Below are positions 25,083 through 34,200 of a stretch of 64,000 nucleotides of DNA, piece by piece. The DNA lies in the NCBI GenBank assembly GCA_025993795.1, contig JAMQHL010000049.1, positions 62,001-126,000 on the forward strand, read 5' to 3'. The notes beneath the pieces were generated by a model. The model was not told the origin of the DNA. It saw nothing but the letters and a program-made list of their open reading frames with translations, and made no database searches. Position numbers and translations under genes: made by a program. Source of the DNA: Planctomycetota bacterium. Its GTDB lineage: Bacteria > Planctomycetota > UBA8742 > UBA2392. Each line of letters opens with the position of its first letter. Position 1 is the first letter of the stretch.

Positions 25083-26387
25083 TCATCGACTCATGATGTC
25101 CATGTAGTGCTGCCCAGTCGGGCTGAATGCCTGCGCGGTAATGTTGGGGTCGGCAAGCGTGTACGAGTAGGCCAGCTTTCCCGCGTCTGTCGCCGGCACA
25201 TTGGGATCATCGTAGTCTGCGTACGCAAAATGGTACTGCGACCAGTAGGGAACGACGAACAGCAGCTCTTTGTAATTGGCAAGCTTGTACAGTATCTCCA
25301 GAAACTGAATGTCGAGCGGCTGCCAGAAGCTGTACAGGTCGCGCGCGAACACCGAGACGTTGGCGATGCCGCCCGACAACTCGGAAACGCTTGCCTTGTA
25401 CAGCCAGCATTCGCCGACGCTGACCGCCTTGGTGGAATCGACAGCGCGAATGTCATCTGCCCACGACGCTACGTTCAGCATGTAGTCCGCGACGCCGTTC
25501 GTGAGGGGGTAGACATGCAGGTCAACGTAGTCGAGCGCTGAAACGCCGGCGAATGCCAGCGCATATGACCGGTCCTCCCAGGTCGCCGATCCCGCGCCAA
25601 ATTTCCCGCCGAATGCCGGTGCCGCTGATTGTACCTGCCCGATTGCGTACTGGACGTAAGAAGCCCACCCGGACGGGCCATACAGCACTGTCCCGCCAAC
25701 CGGCCCGAACAACGTATTCTGCGTTTCCACCTCATCAATCAGGGCGAAGTAGTCGGGCGCCATTGCCTGCGCAATGGCCACCGCCTCGGCCGCTTTCTGA
25801 ACCGCGTAGTCGATGCGTACCTGGCTTGGTCCGGCGGTCTTCATGTCCGCGAAGTAGGCGGCCGGATCCCATACCGTGTAGCCTGTGAACAAGGTGCCGT
25901 GCTCAACGGCGATCTTCATGCCGGCTGCGCGGCCGGCTGATGCGACGCTTGCGTAGTAGTTGATGAAATCCTGCGCCGTCTGGGTGTGCCCCTCGAAGTT
26001 GTGGTAGGCCTGGGTCAACAGCGGGTAGGTGATGTCGATTTTCAGCACATCGGCGCCCATTGCCGCAAAGGCCGCAATCTGGTCATTCAGCTTCTGTTGG
26101 CCGGCAGCGGTGAGCAGTGCCGGGCCACGGTTGCCATTGGCGGCATCAAGCTGCACCCCGAAGTCGGTGGCATAGCGACTGCCGCTCCACTGGGCGTCGA
26201 TCTGGGCTTCCTCGGCGTCCAGATAGCCATCCAGCTCCGAGTACAGAGCGGAATAGGCGCTCGGCACCGTCGGCCAATTGACCGGTGTGGAACCGGAGCC
26301 CCCTGAAGACCCGCCCCCTCCATCGTCGGAGCATGCCGCGGCCATCGTCAGCGCCGCACACAACAAGACGGGCAGTTGGTAACGCAT
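25083..26387 (-). CDS. Secreted lipoprotein, probable TIM-barrel (glycosidase-like)
   Basis: A 434-residue lipoprotein. MRYQLPVLLCAALTMAAAC gives a signal with lipobox, then a Gly/Ser linker. The body has barrel-like strands: GADVLKIDITYPLLTQAYHN, GMKIAVEHGTLFTGY, DYFALIDEVETQNTLFGP, DYVDLHVYPL, VGECWLYK. The pattern (LIDEVET, then LHVYPL, then SVGECW) resembles GH5/GH53-type glycosidases or glycoside-hydrolase-like barrels, with Glu in EVET and GECW as possible catalytic residues. That is inference. GGAAGGG lies ahead of ATG 26387. It follows the Ig-domain protein on the same strand. Confidence 0.75.
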   Translation of the reverse strand: MRYQLPVLLCAALTMAAACSDDGGGGSSGGSGSTPVNWPTVPSAYSALYSELDGYLDAEEAQIDAQWSGSRYATDFGVQLDAANGNRGPALLTAAGQQKLNDQIAAFAAMGADVLKIDITYPLLTQAYHNFEGHTQTAQDFINYYASVASAGRAAGMKIAVEHGTLFTGYTVWDPAAYFADMKTAGPSQVRIDYAVQKAAEAVAIAQAMAPDYFALIDEVETQNTLFGPVGGTVLYGPSGWASYVQYAIGQVQSAAPAFGGKFGAGSATWEDRSYALAFAGVSALDYVDLHVYPLTNGVADYMLNVASWADDIRAVDSTKAVSVGECWLYKASVSELSGGIANVSVFARDLYSFWQPLDIQFLEILYKLANYKELLFVVPYWSQYHFAYADYDDPNVPATDAGKLAYSYTLADPNITAQAFSPTGQHYMDIMSR

Positions 26388-26505
26388 GCCTTTCCCTTCC
26401 CCATACCTCGTGGTCCGGACCATGCGTTTCAGGCTTGGTCACTTGGATTCAGGCCACGAGATCGTCCACAACACCACGGGGGCAGACCGACGTCCAATCC
26501 AGGCT

Positions 26506-26540
26506 GACTCGGGGGCGCCGTGCTCGGTCGCCCCCGAATC
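26506..26540 (-). terminator. Terminator-like hairpin at the end of the sorting-tail protein gene
   Basis: GACTCGGGGGCG and CGCCCCCGAATC pair (one mismatch) around an 11-base loop, overlapping the stop codon at 26539. No strong T-tract on the minus strand. Confidence 0.55.
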
Positions 26541-28149
26541 AGGCTGCTGCCTGGTCACGCCTGCGCCTGCGAAACATGACCAGCAACAACAGCAATGGAA
26601 GGGCGGCGCCGCCAACGGCAGCCGAGCAGCCTCCACTACCTCCGCCGCCTCCGCTTCCGCCGATGGGTGCGGGCGGGGGCGCGGATACCGTAATCGTAAA
26701 TGTCTGCTGGTCCGTACCCGCGGAATTAGTCGCCGTCACCGTGATGGTCCCGCTTGTGCCGATGTCGCCTGTGCCTGGTGTGCCCGAAAGCGTGTTTCCC
26801 GCCACACCGAGCCAGGAAGGCTGCCCGCTGAATGTCACTGATGGCGGCGGGTTGCCGCCGGCGACTACGGAGTACGTATAGCTGGCGCCCACCAACACGG
26901 ATGTTACCGGCGTGCTGGTGATCGCGGGCGCGACGGCCGTGGCGCTGACCGTGATCGTGAATTGCTGCTGGTCGGTACCGGATGAGTTGCTCGCCGTGAT
27001 CGTCATTGCTCCCGTGCTGCCGACATCGCCCGCGCCAGGCATTCCACCAAGGGTGTCACCCGACAGGGTCAGCCATGCGGGCAGGCCGCTGGCGCTGAAC
27101 GTCGGGGTCGGGTTACCGCTGGCTGTAACCGTGTAACTGTATGCGCTGCCAACAAGGGCTGTGGTCGGCGCCGCGCTGGTGATGACCGGCGCTGAGGGCT
27201 GAGCACCCACCGTGATGCTGAAGGCCTGCTGGACCATTCCCATGACGCTCTGGGCCGTGATGGTGATGGTGCTCGACGTTCCGATGTTCGAGCTGCCCGG
27301 CGTACCCGCCAGGCGGTTACCGGTGAAGGAGAGCCATGATGGCAGGCCCGTCGCCGAAAGGCCTGGAGCGGGATTTCCCGTGGCGATGACGTCATAGGTG
27401 TACGCCTGCCCGACTGTGGCTGCGGTGGTGGGACTGCTCAGGATGTACGGATCAAATACGGTTGGACTGAAAAGAATCTCAATCTCCTCTGGGTACTTGG
27501 TGACAGCGCCCTGCGCCGCCACATAGCCCGGGACGGCACCGACCACCGTCGGCTGACTGCTCCCGACGGGGGCGGAAATGGCTACCGCGTAGTTCTCCGT
27601 GGTGGTCGCGCCTAATGATTGGAAAGCGTTGGGATCAGCGTAGCGGAACGCGATCTTGCTCGATGCCATGTCGAGCACGACTTGCATGCGCACCGCCGGC
27701 GTGAAGCTCGCCGGGCCGGAGTAGTGCGCGTAGACATCTCTCCACTCGACAGTGAGTACGCCGTTCTGAAATTTGTACCCGATGAAGTCATTGGCGCCGT
27801 TCGGCCAAAGGTCGCACCACAATGGCGCGATCACCTGGCCCGGCGCAGTAGTGTGGTCCGGAACGCTGCTCGTAGTTGTGCCCGTGCCACCCATCACGAT
27901 GTAGCCGTTGCTGCCGATCTTGAATGAGGTGTATGTCGAGCCGAAGTAGTAGAAATTGAAGCCCGGAGGGCTGATCGCAGAGCTGATGGCGTCGTCGCCA
28001 AGATTGACTGCGGTGGCGCCGGTCAAGTCAGCGTAGCTGCCGAACTTGCTTGACGACACGGTGTAACTCGGCATGGGCATCGGCGGCTGTGCCACCAGAT
28101 ACCCGCTGAACAGCACTGCCGGCAGCAAGACTGTCAACAAGCGAATCAT
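26539..28149 (-). CDS. Exported protein with three Ig-like domains and a GG-Cys C-terminal sorting tail
   Basis: A 536-residue surface protein. It has a signal peptide (MIRLLTVLLPAVLFSGYLVA), an N-terminal beta domain (about 25-230), then three related Ig-like units of about 85 residues, each with YTYxV..GNPxP...GLPxWL...GTP (from about 245, 335 and 420). It ends with a GGSGGGGGSGGCS segment, a hydrophobic stretch (ALPLLLLLVMF) and RRRRRDQAAA. That tail matches the layout of GlyGly-, MYXO- or Synerg-CTERM sorting signals. The start at 28149 has GGAGG eight bases upstream. It is probably cell-surface anchored. No sorting peptidase is in the window. Confidence 0.8.
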   Translation of the reverse strand: MIRLLTVLLPAVLFSGYLVAQPPMPMPSYTVSSSKFGSYADLTGATAVNLGDDAISSAISPPGFNFYYFGSTYTSFKIGSNGYIVMGGTGTTTSSVPDHTTAPGQVIAPLWCDLWPNGANDFIGYKFQNGVLTVEWRDVYAHYSGPASFTPAVRMQVVLDMASSKIAFRYADPNAFQSLGATTTENYAVAISAPVGSSQPTVVGAVPGYVAAQGAVTKYPEEIEILFSPTVFDPYILSSPTTAATVGQAYTYDVIATGNPAPGLSATGLPSWLSFTGNRLAGTPGSSNIGTSSTITITAQSVMGMVQQAFSITVGAQPSAPVITSAAPTTALVGSAYSYTVTASGNPTPTFSASGLPAWLTLSGDTLGGMPGAGDVGSTGAMTITASNSSGTDQQQFTITVSATAVAPAITSTPVTSVLVGASYTYSVVAGGNPPPSVTFSGQPSWLGVAGNTLSGTPGTGDIGTSGTITVTATNSAGTDQQTFTITVSAPPPAPIGGSGGGGGSGGCSAAVGGAALPLLLLLVMFRRRRRDQAAA

Positions 28150-28269
28150 GGGCTGTCCTCCGTGAGAATCGTCGACACAGCGGTCCTTCGCTGTTCTCGA
28201 ATTCAAAGATAGCGCTCGGCGCTTCGGCCCCGTAACATCCCACACCGAAAGTTTGCCGGATGTGGAATT

Positions 28270-29757
28270 ATGAAGCGCGCAGATCGGAAATCGGGTTCCA
28301 GTTCTGGAACCATGTCGCAGCGACTGAACCAACTGATACGCGAGCACTCGCTGACCACGCTTGCCAACCGTGTTGGTGTCCCCATCAGCAATGTGCATCG
28401 CTACGCCAGAGGGGGCGGCATGCCCTCTGAGTTTGTCGCGGCGTTGGCCGAACGGCTGTCGGTCAACCCCATGTGGCTGTTGGTGGGCGAAGGCGCCACA
28501 TACCTGACAGACGCTGGAGACAGCGGCGGTGCGCTCGCCGCCGGGCTGCGCGACCTGATTGAGGCTATGAATGCCACTTCACGCCTGAAGCTGGGGACTC
28601 TGGCGCACCGAAAGGACCTTGGCTTGGTCCGCAGCCTCACTGAGTCCGCTGCGAGGCATGCAGAGTTGCGCGGAAGACTGCACCGCCAGGTGGAGCCCGT
28701 GGCCAAGGAGTGGTTCGCGGCCTGGCGCGGCGCAATTGAGCGCAGAGACCGGGGCCGGGCAGATGACTTGCAGATCGCACTCGAGCGCCTGCTGGGTTTA
28801 AGCGACGACCCATCCTTGCGCCGCGAGTACGACCGGCTGTGCGCATACAACGCCTATGTCCAGGGCCGGCGGGCCGATGCGGTTGACATGCAGCGCCGCA
28901 ACCTGCTGCTGCGAATGGCCGAGACAGGCGGTGTGGATGAGCCCACCCTGCGCGAGTGTTTCAACCTGTGTGCTGCCCTGGTCGGTCTTGGGCGCGTGCA
29001 GGAGGCGCGCAATTTCGCCGAAGCCATTCTTGTGATTCATGGGCGGGACGTGCCGGATACTCCCGTGGCGCGAATGGTCCGGGGAATGCTAGGCATGTGC
29101 GAGATCTCTCTGGGCGCCGTCGGACACGGCACCGAGCTGATTGTCGCTGCGTACTCAACCCGTGAACACGCGGACAACGAACACCTGGCGTTGATGATGG
29201 CCTTTGCGATGGTCCGCACGGGCGTTCTGTCGCCCGCTGCGGTACTCCGGGAGTTCCCAACCACCGTTTCCATCGTTGTAGAAGTACTGAGAGCCGCCGC
29301 CTGCCTGGAAAATGCCGAGGAGTTGAAGGAAGTGCTTGGTCAATTGCGAGCCCTTGACGCCAACTTGCTGGTGGCATCGCACCTGTACGGGGTGCAGGCC
29401 GAATTCGTGCTGGCCGCGATCAAGAGGAAACGGCGCTCTCCGGATGAAAGCGCCTTTGAGCCGGTGGAAGCTCGAATGAAGCTGACGCCGTTTCTGGGCG
29501 AGTTGGAGGTCACGGTGCTTCGTTGTCAACGGGCGCGGCTTGTTGGGAAACGCACCGCCGTGGGCCTTGCGCTGGATGCTGAGGAACTCCTGGCGCGCAC
29601 TCCACGGGGCATTTCGGTAGACGACGTTGTTCTGGCAACGCACGCGCACAACGTGCTTGCACTGGTGCAGGGACAGCCCTCGCTGAAGGGGGCGGCAGAA
29701 CGCGCAACGGACTATCTCAGCCTCGTCCGCAGCCGCGGGTTGGGATTGCTCCGCTAG
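28270..29757 (+). CDS. HTH-domain regulator with long helical C-terminal region
   Basis: A 495-residue protein. The N-terminus has a phage-repressor-like helix-turn-helix (RLNQLIREHSLTTLANRVGV then NVHRYARGGGMPSEFVAALA). The remaining 400 residues are Ala/Leu/Arg-rich helices without a clear named domain, possibly TPR-like. It probably binds DNA through the N-terminus with the C-terminus as a protein-interaction platform. It is divergent from the surface-protein gene with 120 bases between, so it may regulate it. Start could be 28270 or ATG 28312; neither has a strong ribosome-binding site. Confidence 0.7.
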   Translation: MKRADRKSGSSSGTMSQRLNQLIREHSLTTLANRVGVPISNVHRYARGGGMPSEFVAALAERLSVNPMWLLVGEGATYLTDAGDSGGALAAGLRDLIEAMNATSRLKLGTLAHRKDLGLVRSLTESAARHAELRGRLHRQVEPVAKEWFAAWRGAIERRDRGRADDLQIALERLLGLSDDPSLRREYDRLCAYNAYVQGRRADAVDMQRRNLLLRMAETGGVDEPTLRECFNLCAALVGLGRVQEARNFAEAILVIHGRDVPDTPVARMVRGMLGMCEISLGAVGHGTELIVAAYSTREHADNEHLALMMAFAMVRTGVLSPAAVLREFPTTVSIVVEVLRAAACLENAEELKEVLGQLRALDANLLVASHLYGVQAEFVLAAIKRKRRSPDESAFEPVEARMKLTPFLGELEVTVLRCQRARLVGKRTAVGLALDAEELLARTPRGISVDDVVLATHAHNVLALVQGQPSLKGAAERATDYLSLVRSRGLGLLR

Positions 29758-29908
29758 TCAGTGGAGTACTCAAGCATCACGCTGCAAAGCTCCGTGACAG
29801 ATCCGGATGCTGGCGGTTGCCCCGTTTCCGGGACGCGATGCGTTCCGGCTGGACAGATGAGACCATCCCAGGCGTGGCCCGCGACTTCCAACTCAGCCAC
29901 CCCCGCCG

Positions 29909-29947
29909 ATGCGCGGCATGGGGAAGTACATCGAAGTCGCTGCGTGA
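29909..29947 (+). pseudogene. Relic of an accA 3' end
   Basis: The 39 bases read MRGMGKYIEVAA-stop and match the last codons of accA (24891-24929) at 35 of 39 positions, with all differences after the first codon at third codon positions (GGC/GGG, GTG/GTC, GCG/GCT) or in the stop (TAA/TGA). Upstream codons in frame do not resemble AccA. It looks like the surviving tail of a lost or transferred accA copy. The gap 29758-29968 has no other gene. Confidence 0.6.
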
Positions 29948-29968
29948 ATTCGGGCAAGCCCGAGTGGG

Positions 29969-30505
29969 TCAATCACGAGGCGCCGCCGCCCGGCTGACCA
30001 AGGGCTCGTTCAGTCCCCAAACCTCCCATAGCTCCTTCGAACGCGCCTCCAGCCGCTGGAAATGCGACCCAACGGAGGCGCCGACTAGGAACAACAGGAT
30101 CGTTGCAATCAGACCCACAAGCGGAACATCGGAAAAGACCGGCGCAGCGGCGGCGCGGTTGAGGACCGCACTGATTGCGACGAAAGTGAATCCAAGCAAA
30201 AGCACAGCTGCTGTGGCGACGTACCACTTGATGCGTTTCCATCTGTGGCGCATGTACTGCGACTCAAGTTCATGGGCGCGCTCTTGCCATGCCCGATACG
30301 CCTCTGGACTTCCCTGAATCACGACGTACCGCACTGCCCCCGCATAGGGCGGCTGACTCGGCGCAAAACGGCTCAACGCCGTGACGGAATCGCTCTGACT
30401 GATGCGCAAGTTTTCACCGCAATTGCGACACGCAATCTGCACTGCGCCATCGGGCACGAGCAGCGGTGCATCACACGTCGGGCAGAGCATTCCTATCTCG
30501 TCCAT
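29969..30505 (-). CDS. Zinc-ribbon membrane protein, second of a pair
   Basis: A 178-residue protein with an N-terminal zinc ribbon (CPTC at 7-10 and CRNC about 18 residues later), a polar linker, and two membrane segments (WYVATAAVLLLGFTFVAI; PLVGLIATILLFLVGASV). The start ATG 30505 lies inside the end of the preceding gene (13-base overlap), so translation is coupled. It is related in layout to that neighbour. Function unknown; the ribbon may bind zinc or protein on the cytoplasmic side. Confidence 0.75.
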   Translation of the reverse strand: MDEIGMLCPTCDAPLLVPDGAVQIACRNCGENLRISQSDSVTALSRFAPSQPPYAGAVRYVVIQGSPEAYRAWQERAHELESQYMRHRWKRIKWYVATAAVLLLGFTFVAISAVLNRAAAAPVFSDVPLVGLIATILLFLVGASVGSHFQRLEARSKELWEVWGLNEPLVSRAAAPRD

Positions 30506-30993
30506 CTGCGAGCCTGTTCGAGGGCGAGGCGGGAGCGGCCTTGGAAGTACAGCGCTACGTAGGCAATGATCGGCAATGTCAGCATTGCGCCAAGCATTGC
30601 CAAAACCGCGAGTTCCTGGTGTTCGCGCGAGCCCGTGAACAGCTCGCGCCCGCCGCCGACCCCGACAGCAAACACGGAAACCACTGCGGCCATGCACAGC
30701 AGAAAGATACCGCTCCAGCGGGCATGGCTTCGCAGTGCACTGCGCAGGCGCAGGTCGCGGCGTGTCGCCAGCAGCGCGCCCGCGTCGAACGGCTGCTGCG
30801 TGCGTGCGCCGCGTTGTGCCGGGGTCGAGTAGGGCACGTCGCCAATGGGCGGCAGCAGCGCAAGCCCGCTCACGCCGCCTGACACGATAAAGGCAAGCTC
30901 GGCACTGCAGTTGTCGCAGCGCATCACGTGCAACTCAGGCGGCACACGCAGGTGCGCCGCGCAGCAGGGACAGAGATGCAGGTCCGGGCTCAT
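30493..30993 (-). CDS. Zinc-ribbon membrane protein, first of a pair
   Basis: A 166-residue protein starting MSPDLHLCPCCAAHLRVP. A zinc ribbon (CPCC and CDNC) is followed by a linker and two membrane segments (WSGIFLLCMAAVVSVFAVGV; LAVLAMLGAMLTLPIIAYVA). It shares the ribbon-linker-two-helix plan with the downstream gene, which it overlaps. The pair may form a heteromeric membrane complex. No family name comes to mind. Confidence 0.75.
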   Translation of the reverse strand: MSPDLHLCPCCAAHLRVPPELHVMRCDNCSAELAFIVSGGVSGLALLPPIGDVPYSTPAQRGARTQQPFDAGALLATRRDLRLRSALRSHARWSGIFLLCMAAVVSVFAVGVGGGRELFTGSREHQELAVLAMLGAMLTLPIIAYVALYFQGRSRLALEQARRWTR

Positions 30994-31023
30994 GGTCACT
31001 CCGGATTCAGTATACACCGCCGG

Positions 31024-31635
31024 TCACTTCTTGGGCAGTTCGGCCCAGAACCAACCGCGCACATCGCCCGCCGCAAAGCCGCGTGCCGCGTCCTGCGGGT
31101 ATTCCGCTGCCAGAATTTGTTGCACTTCCGCGTTGATCTGGTCGTCGCTGCCGTGGCACTGCAAACACATTTCGGCGGCGATGATCGGCGACGCCACACC
31201 CACGCGGTCACCCAGGTCAAAAACGAGGGGCTGCACGTCTGAACCCTTCTTGCCGGCTGACCCGTAGACCAGTGCCTTGAGCCACGATGGGGCGCTGTTA
31301 GCGGGGTTCCGCAGTTTGTGGCTGGTGCGCCCCACCGGAAACCCCACCTGCCCGCGCGCTTCGTGCGTCATTGGTTGCGCGACATCCTTGCACACCCGTA
31401 CGGCTTCGGCTGCCCCACCTGAAGCCAGCGCCGCAGTCAGTCTTGGAATCAACCGCTTGCCCACGGCGTCGAAACCCTGCTTGGCCCGGTCTCGATAGGG
31501 CGCCAGCGCAACGGGTGTGTCGTCGAAGCTCCAGGATGTGGCAGGCTCGGCCCCATTGTTTGCTGACCTTGATGTACACGCGGCGATACCGCAAACAACG
31601 GTGGCGATCAGAAACAGGCAGGATAATCCGCGCAT
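31024..31635 (-). CDS. DUF3365-type lipoprotein with haem c motif
   Basis: A 203-residue lipoprotein. MRGLSCLFLIATVVCGIAAC ends in a lipobox Cys. The mature part has VRVCKDVAQPMTHEA, GRTSHKLRNPANSAPSWLKA and CLQCHGSD, a CxxCH haem-attachment motif. This matches Tll0287/DUF3365 haem-binding domains, which act as periplasmic sensors or redox proteins. GGAGGT sits five bases before ATG 31635. It is a single gene between comEC and the zinc-ribbon pair, on the same strand. Confidence 0.85.
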   Translation of the reverse strand: MRGLSCLFLIATVVCGIAACTSRSANNGAEPATSWSFDDTPVALAPYRDRAKQGFDAVGKRLIPRLTAALASGGAAEAVRVCKDVAQPMTHEARGQVGFPVGRTSHKLRNPANSAPSWLKALVYGSAGKKGSDVQPLVFDLGDRVGVASPIIAAEMCLQCHGSDDQINAEVQQILAAEYPQDAARGFAAGDVRGWFWAELPKK

Positions 31636-31658
31636 AGCGACCTCCGGTTGCGGGCATG

Positions 31659-34148
31659 CTACTTGCGCGCCGGGATCCACGGTATGGGCGCTACGCTTCC
31701 GTCTGCGCCAAGTTCGAACGTGATGGCGCCGTGCTGCCACGTTTTCCAAACCTGTGCCTCGGAAGCCGCGTAGACTTGCATCGCACTGTCAGCCGGAAAA
31801 GACTCGCGCGCGCTGACCACCACGTGTGCCGGCTGCCACTGTGCAAGCATTTGCGGCAAGCCGTCCACAGCGCTGCCCTGATGCGGCGCGAACAGAACAT
31901 CGACACGGGGCGCCAGCGGCAGCACGCCTGCCAAACCCCGCGTTTCAACATCGCTGGGCAGAAGCACGCGGCTTGGCCCGGCTTGCAGTTCAAGGACCAG
32001 GCCGCCGTCGTTGCGTTGCTCGCGCGCGCTCATCAGGCCGTGCGTCCAGTCCACATCGGGCCACAGGCAGCGTATTCGCAACTTCGGCGCCAGGTCAAGC
32101 TCGTCGCCGCGTTTGAGCACCCGCACCGCTGCTCGATTGCTCAGCCAGACCAGCAGCGCCGCACCGGTTTCGTCGTCGGCAAGCGTCTCACTCACGTAGA
32201 TCACGCCCACCGGAAAGCGCTCCAGCAGTTGCGGCAGGCCGTTCACATGGTCCGCATCAGCGTGCGAGATGATCAGCGCGTCGATGTGGCGGCGGCGCCG
32301 CGACCACAGGTAGGGAGCAAGCACACGCTCGCCGGCGGCACCCAGGCTGGTGCTGCCGCAATCCAGCACGACGCACGGGCCGTCGGGCACTTCAATCACC
32401 ACACACTGTCCCTGGCCGACGTCCAGCGCTGTCATGCGCGCCGGGCCGGGACCTTCACTGGATGCCAGTGTCGCGGCCGGCAGAACGCACAGCCACACCA
32501 GCCACGCTGCAACGCCTGCAACCCGCGGCAGGCGCAATCGCGGCGAAATCATCGTCAGGGGCAGCAACACGTAGTATCCGGCGAGCCACCACACCGGAGG
32601 CGCCGGCAGAAACAGGTGGCCGTACGGCACAGCAGCCAGACCGCCGGCCAGGGCGTCAAGCAGGCCCGCAAGCAGCGACAGCAACCAGGCCAGTGCAGCG
32701 CCCAGCCCGGGAATGACGGTCAGCGGAGTGAGCAAACCCAGCACCAGCATCAATGCCAGCAGCGGCGCCGCAAACAGGTTGGAAGCAACCATGACCGGGC
32801 TGAACACATGCACCGCGTACACCAGCAGCGGCCAAGTGCAGACACCCACGCCCAATGAAGCGCGCACTGACCCGCCAAGCCAGTTCGACGCGCGCCCCCC
32901 TATGCCGCGCGTGGCGCGCTCAGATGGCGTAAGCGGCTTGAACAGCTTGAATGCCGGCGCGAACACGAATATGCCCAGCACGCTCAGGTAACTGAGCTGA
33001 AACCCAAGCTCGGCCACGTCGCGCGGGCTGATCGCCAGCGACACCAGGGCGCTGGCACCCAGCACGTTCAGTGCATCGGGCCGGCGCGACAGCATGCGCC
33101 CCAGCGCGTACACCACCAGCATCACGGTTGCCCGCAGCACGCTTGGCTGCACGCCGGTGATAAACAGGTACGCAACGGAAACCAATGCGCCGGCGGCCCA
33201 CGCCTTGCGCGGCTCCAGTCCCAGAACCCGCAGGAACAGCACTACCGCGCCCGCCAGCAAGCCCACGTGCAACCCGCTGACGACCAGCAGGTGCACGGTG
33301 CCGCTGCGCACGAACTTCGCGCGCTGGTCGTGCGACAGGTTGCCACGCTCGCCCAGCAGCGTCGCGCCCAGTATCGCTGCGCGATCACGACTCATGCGCG
33401 AACCGACAAGCTCATGAAACCTCACATGCACGGCATAGGCCGTTGCATGCGGCGACCACCACGCGGGCTCGGTGACGACAACGGCGTGGCCGGGGTGGTC
33501 CAGCGTCATGGTGTGGGTGATGCCCCGCTGGCGGTAAAGCGCGCGGCTGTTCACCTCGCCCGGGTTTCCGGCACGGCGCGGCTGGCGCAGCTTGCCTATG
33601 ACGCGCACGCGCGACCCTGGTGTCAGGCGGGTGTCGGGGTGGGCGTACAGCTTGACGAACCCGCTGGCATCCTCGCCCAGGTCGGGCAGCATTTCCACTT
33701 CAAGCAGATAACTGACGTTGCGCCGTGTGTCGGCGCCTACCGGAAAGCCCCCCTGGGACTCTGGCGCCTCCGGATACTCAAAGGCCGCCGGGTCGCGGCG
33801 CACATAATCGCCGCCTTCGACAATCACACCCTCAATGCGCACCAGCTCGGCATCTGTCGGGAAAAACGTTTCCAGCGCGCCGGGCGCCGGCGATGCGCGC
33901 CATGAAGCCCAACCCGTAAACGCCGCTGCCACGGCGGCTGCGACTGCCAGTGCCTGGGCTCGCGGCTGGCCGCGCATCACGGCTGCGCCAATCGCCAACA
34001 GCCCTGCTGCGGCCAGTGCTGCATACTTCACGGCAACCGCATCGGGAAACCACGCCGCAACCGCACATCCGGCAACTGCCGCACCGCCGGCGAGAAGTGC
34101 CGGGCGGCGCGGTCTCGCGCGGGCAGGATTGGAAGTTTCTGAACCCAT
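31659..34148 (-). CDS. comEC: ComEC/Rec2 family DNA uptake channel
   Basis: An 829-residue membrane protein. An N-terminal hydrophobic pair and OB-like region (DUF4131, about 20-200) precede the Competence domain with about eight membrane segments (HLLVVSGLHVGLLAGAVVLF at about 275). The C-terminal metallo-beta-lactamase-like domain carries SHADADHVNGLPQLLE, with APHQGSAVDGLP and SDVETRGL. It would move single-stranded DNA across the inner membrane during natural transformation. No other competence genes are nearby. Confidence 0.95.
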   Translation of the reverse strand: MGSETSNPARARPRRPALLAGGAAVAGCAVAAWFPDAVAVKYAALAAAGLLAIGAAVMRGQPRAQALAVAAAVAAAFTGWASWRASPAPGALETFFPTDAELVRIEGVIVEGGDYVRRDPAAFEYPEAPESQGGFPVGADTRRNVSYLLEVEMLPDLGEDASGFVKLYAHPDTRLTPGSRVRVIGKLRQPRRAGNPGEVNSRALYRQRGITHTMTLDHPGHAVVVTEPAWWSPHATAYAVHVRFHELVGSRMSRDRAAILGATLLGERGNLSHDQRAKFVRSGTVHLLVVSGLHVGLLAGAVVLFLRVLGLEPRKAWAAGALVSVAYLFITGVQPSVLRATVMLVVYALGRMLSRRPDALNVLGASALVSLAISPRDVAELGFQLSYLSVLGIFVFAPAFKLFKPLTPSERATRGIGGRASNWLGGSVRASLGVGVCTWPLLVYAVHVFSPVMVASNLFAAPLLALMLVLGLLTPLTVIPGLGAALAWLLSLLAGLLDALAGGLAAVPYGHLFLPAPPVWWLAGYYVLLPLTMISPRLRLPRVAGVAAWLVWLCVLPAATLASSEGPGPARMTALDVGQGQCVVIEVPDGPCVVLDCGSTSLGAAGERVLAPYLWSRRRRHIDALIISHADADHVNGLPQLLERFPVGVIYVSETLADDETGAALLVWLSNRAAVRVLKRGDELDLAPKLRIRCLWPDVDWTHGLMSAREQRNDGGLVLELQAGPSRVLLPSDVETRGLAGVLPLAPRVDVLFAPHQGSAVDGLPQMLAQWQPAHVVVSARESFPADSAMQVYAASEAQVWKTWQHGAITFELGADGSVAPIPWIPARK

Positions 34149-34200
34149 GGCGTCCGGTCACGGACTGTAGCGACGGGACCATCAACTTAGGAGATTTCAC

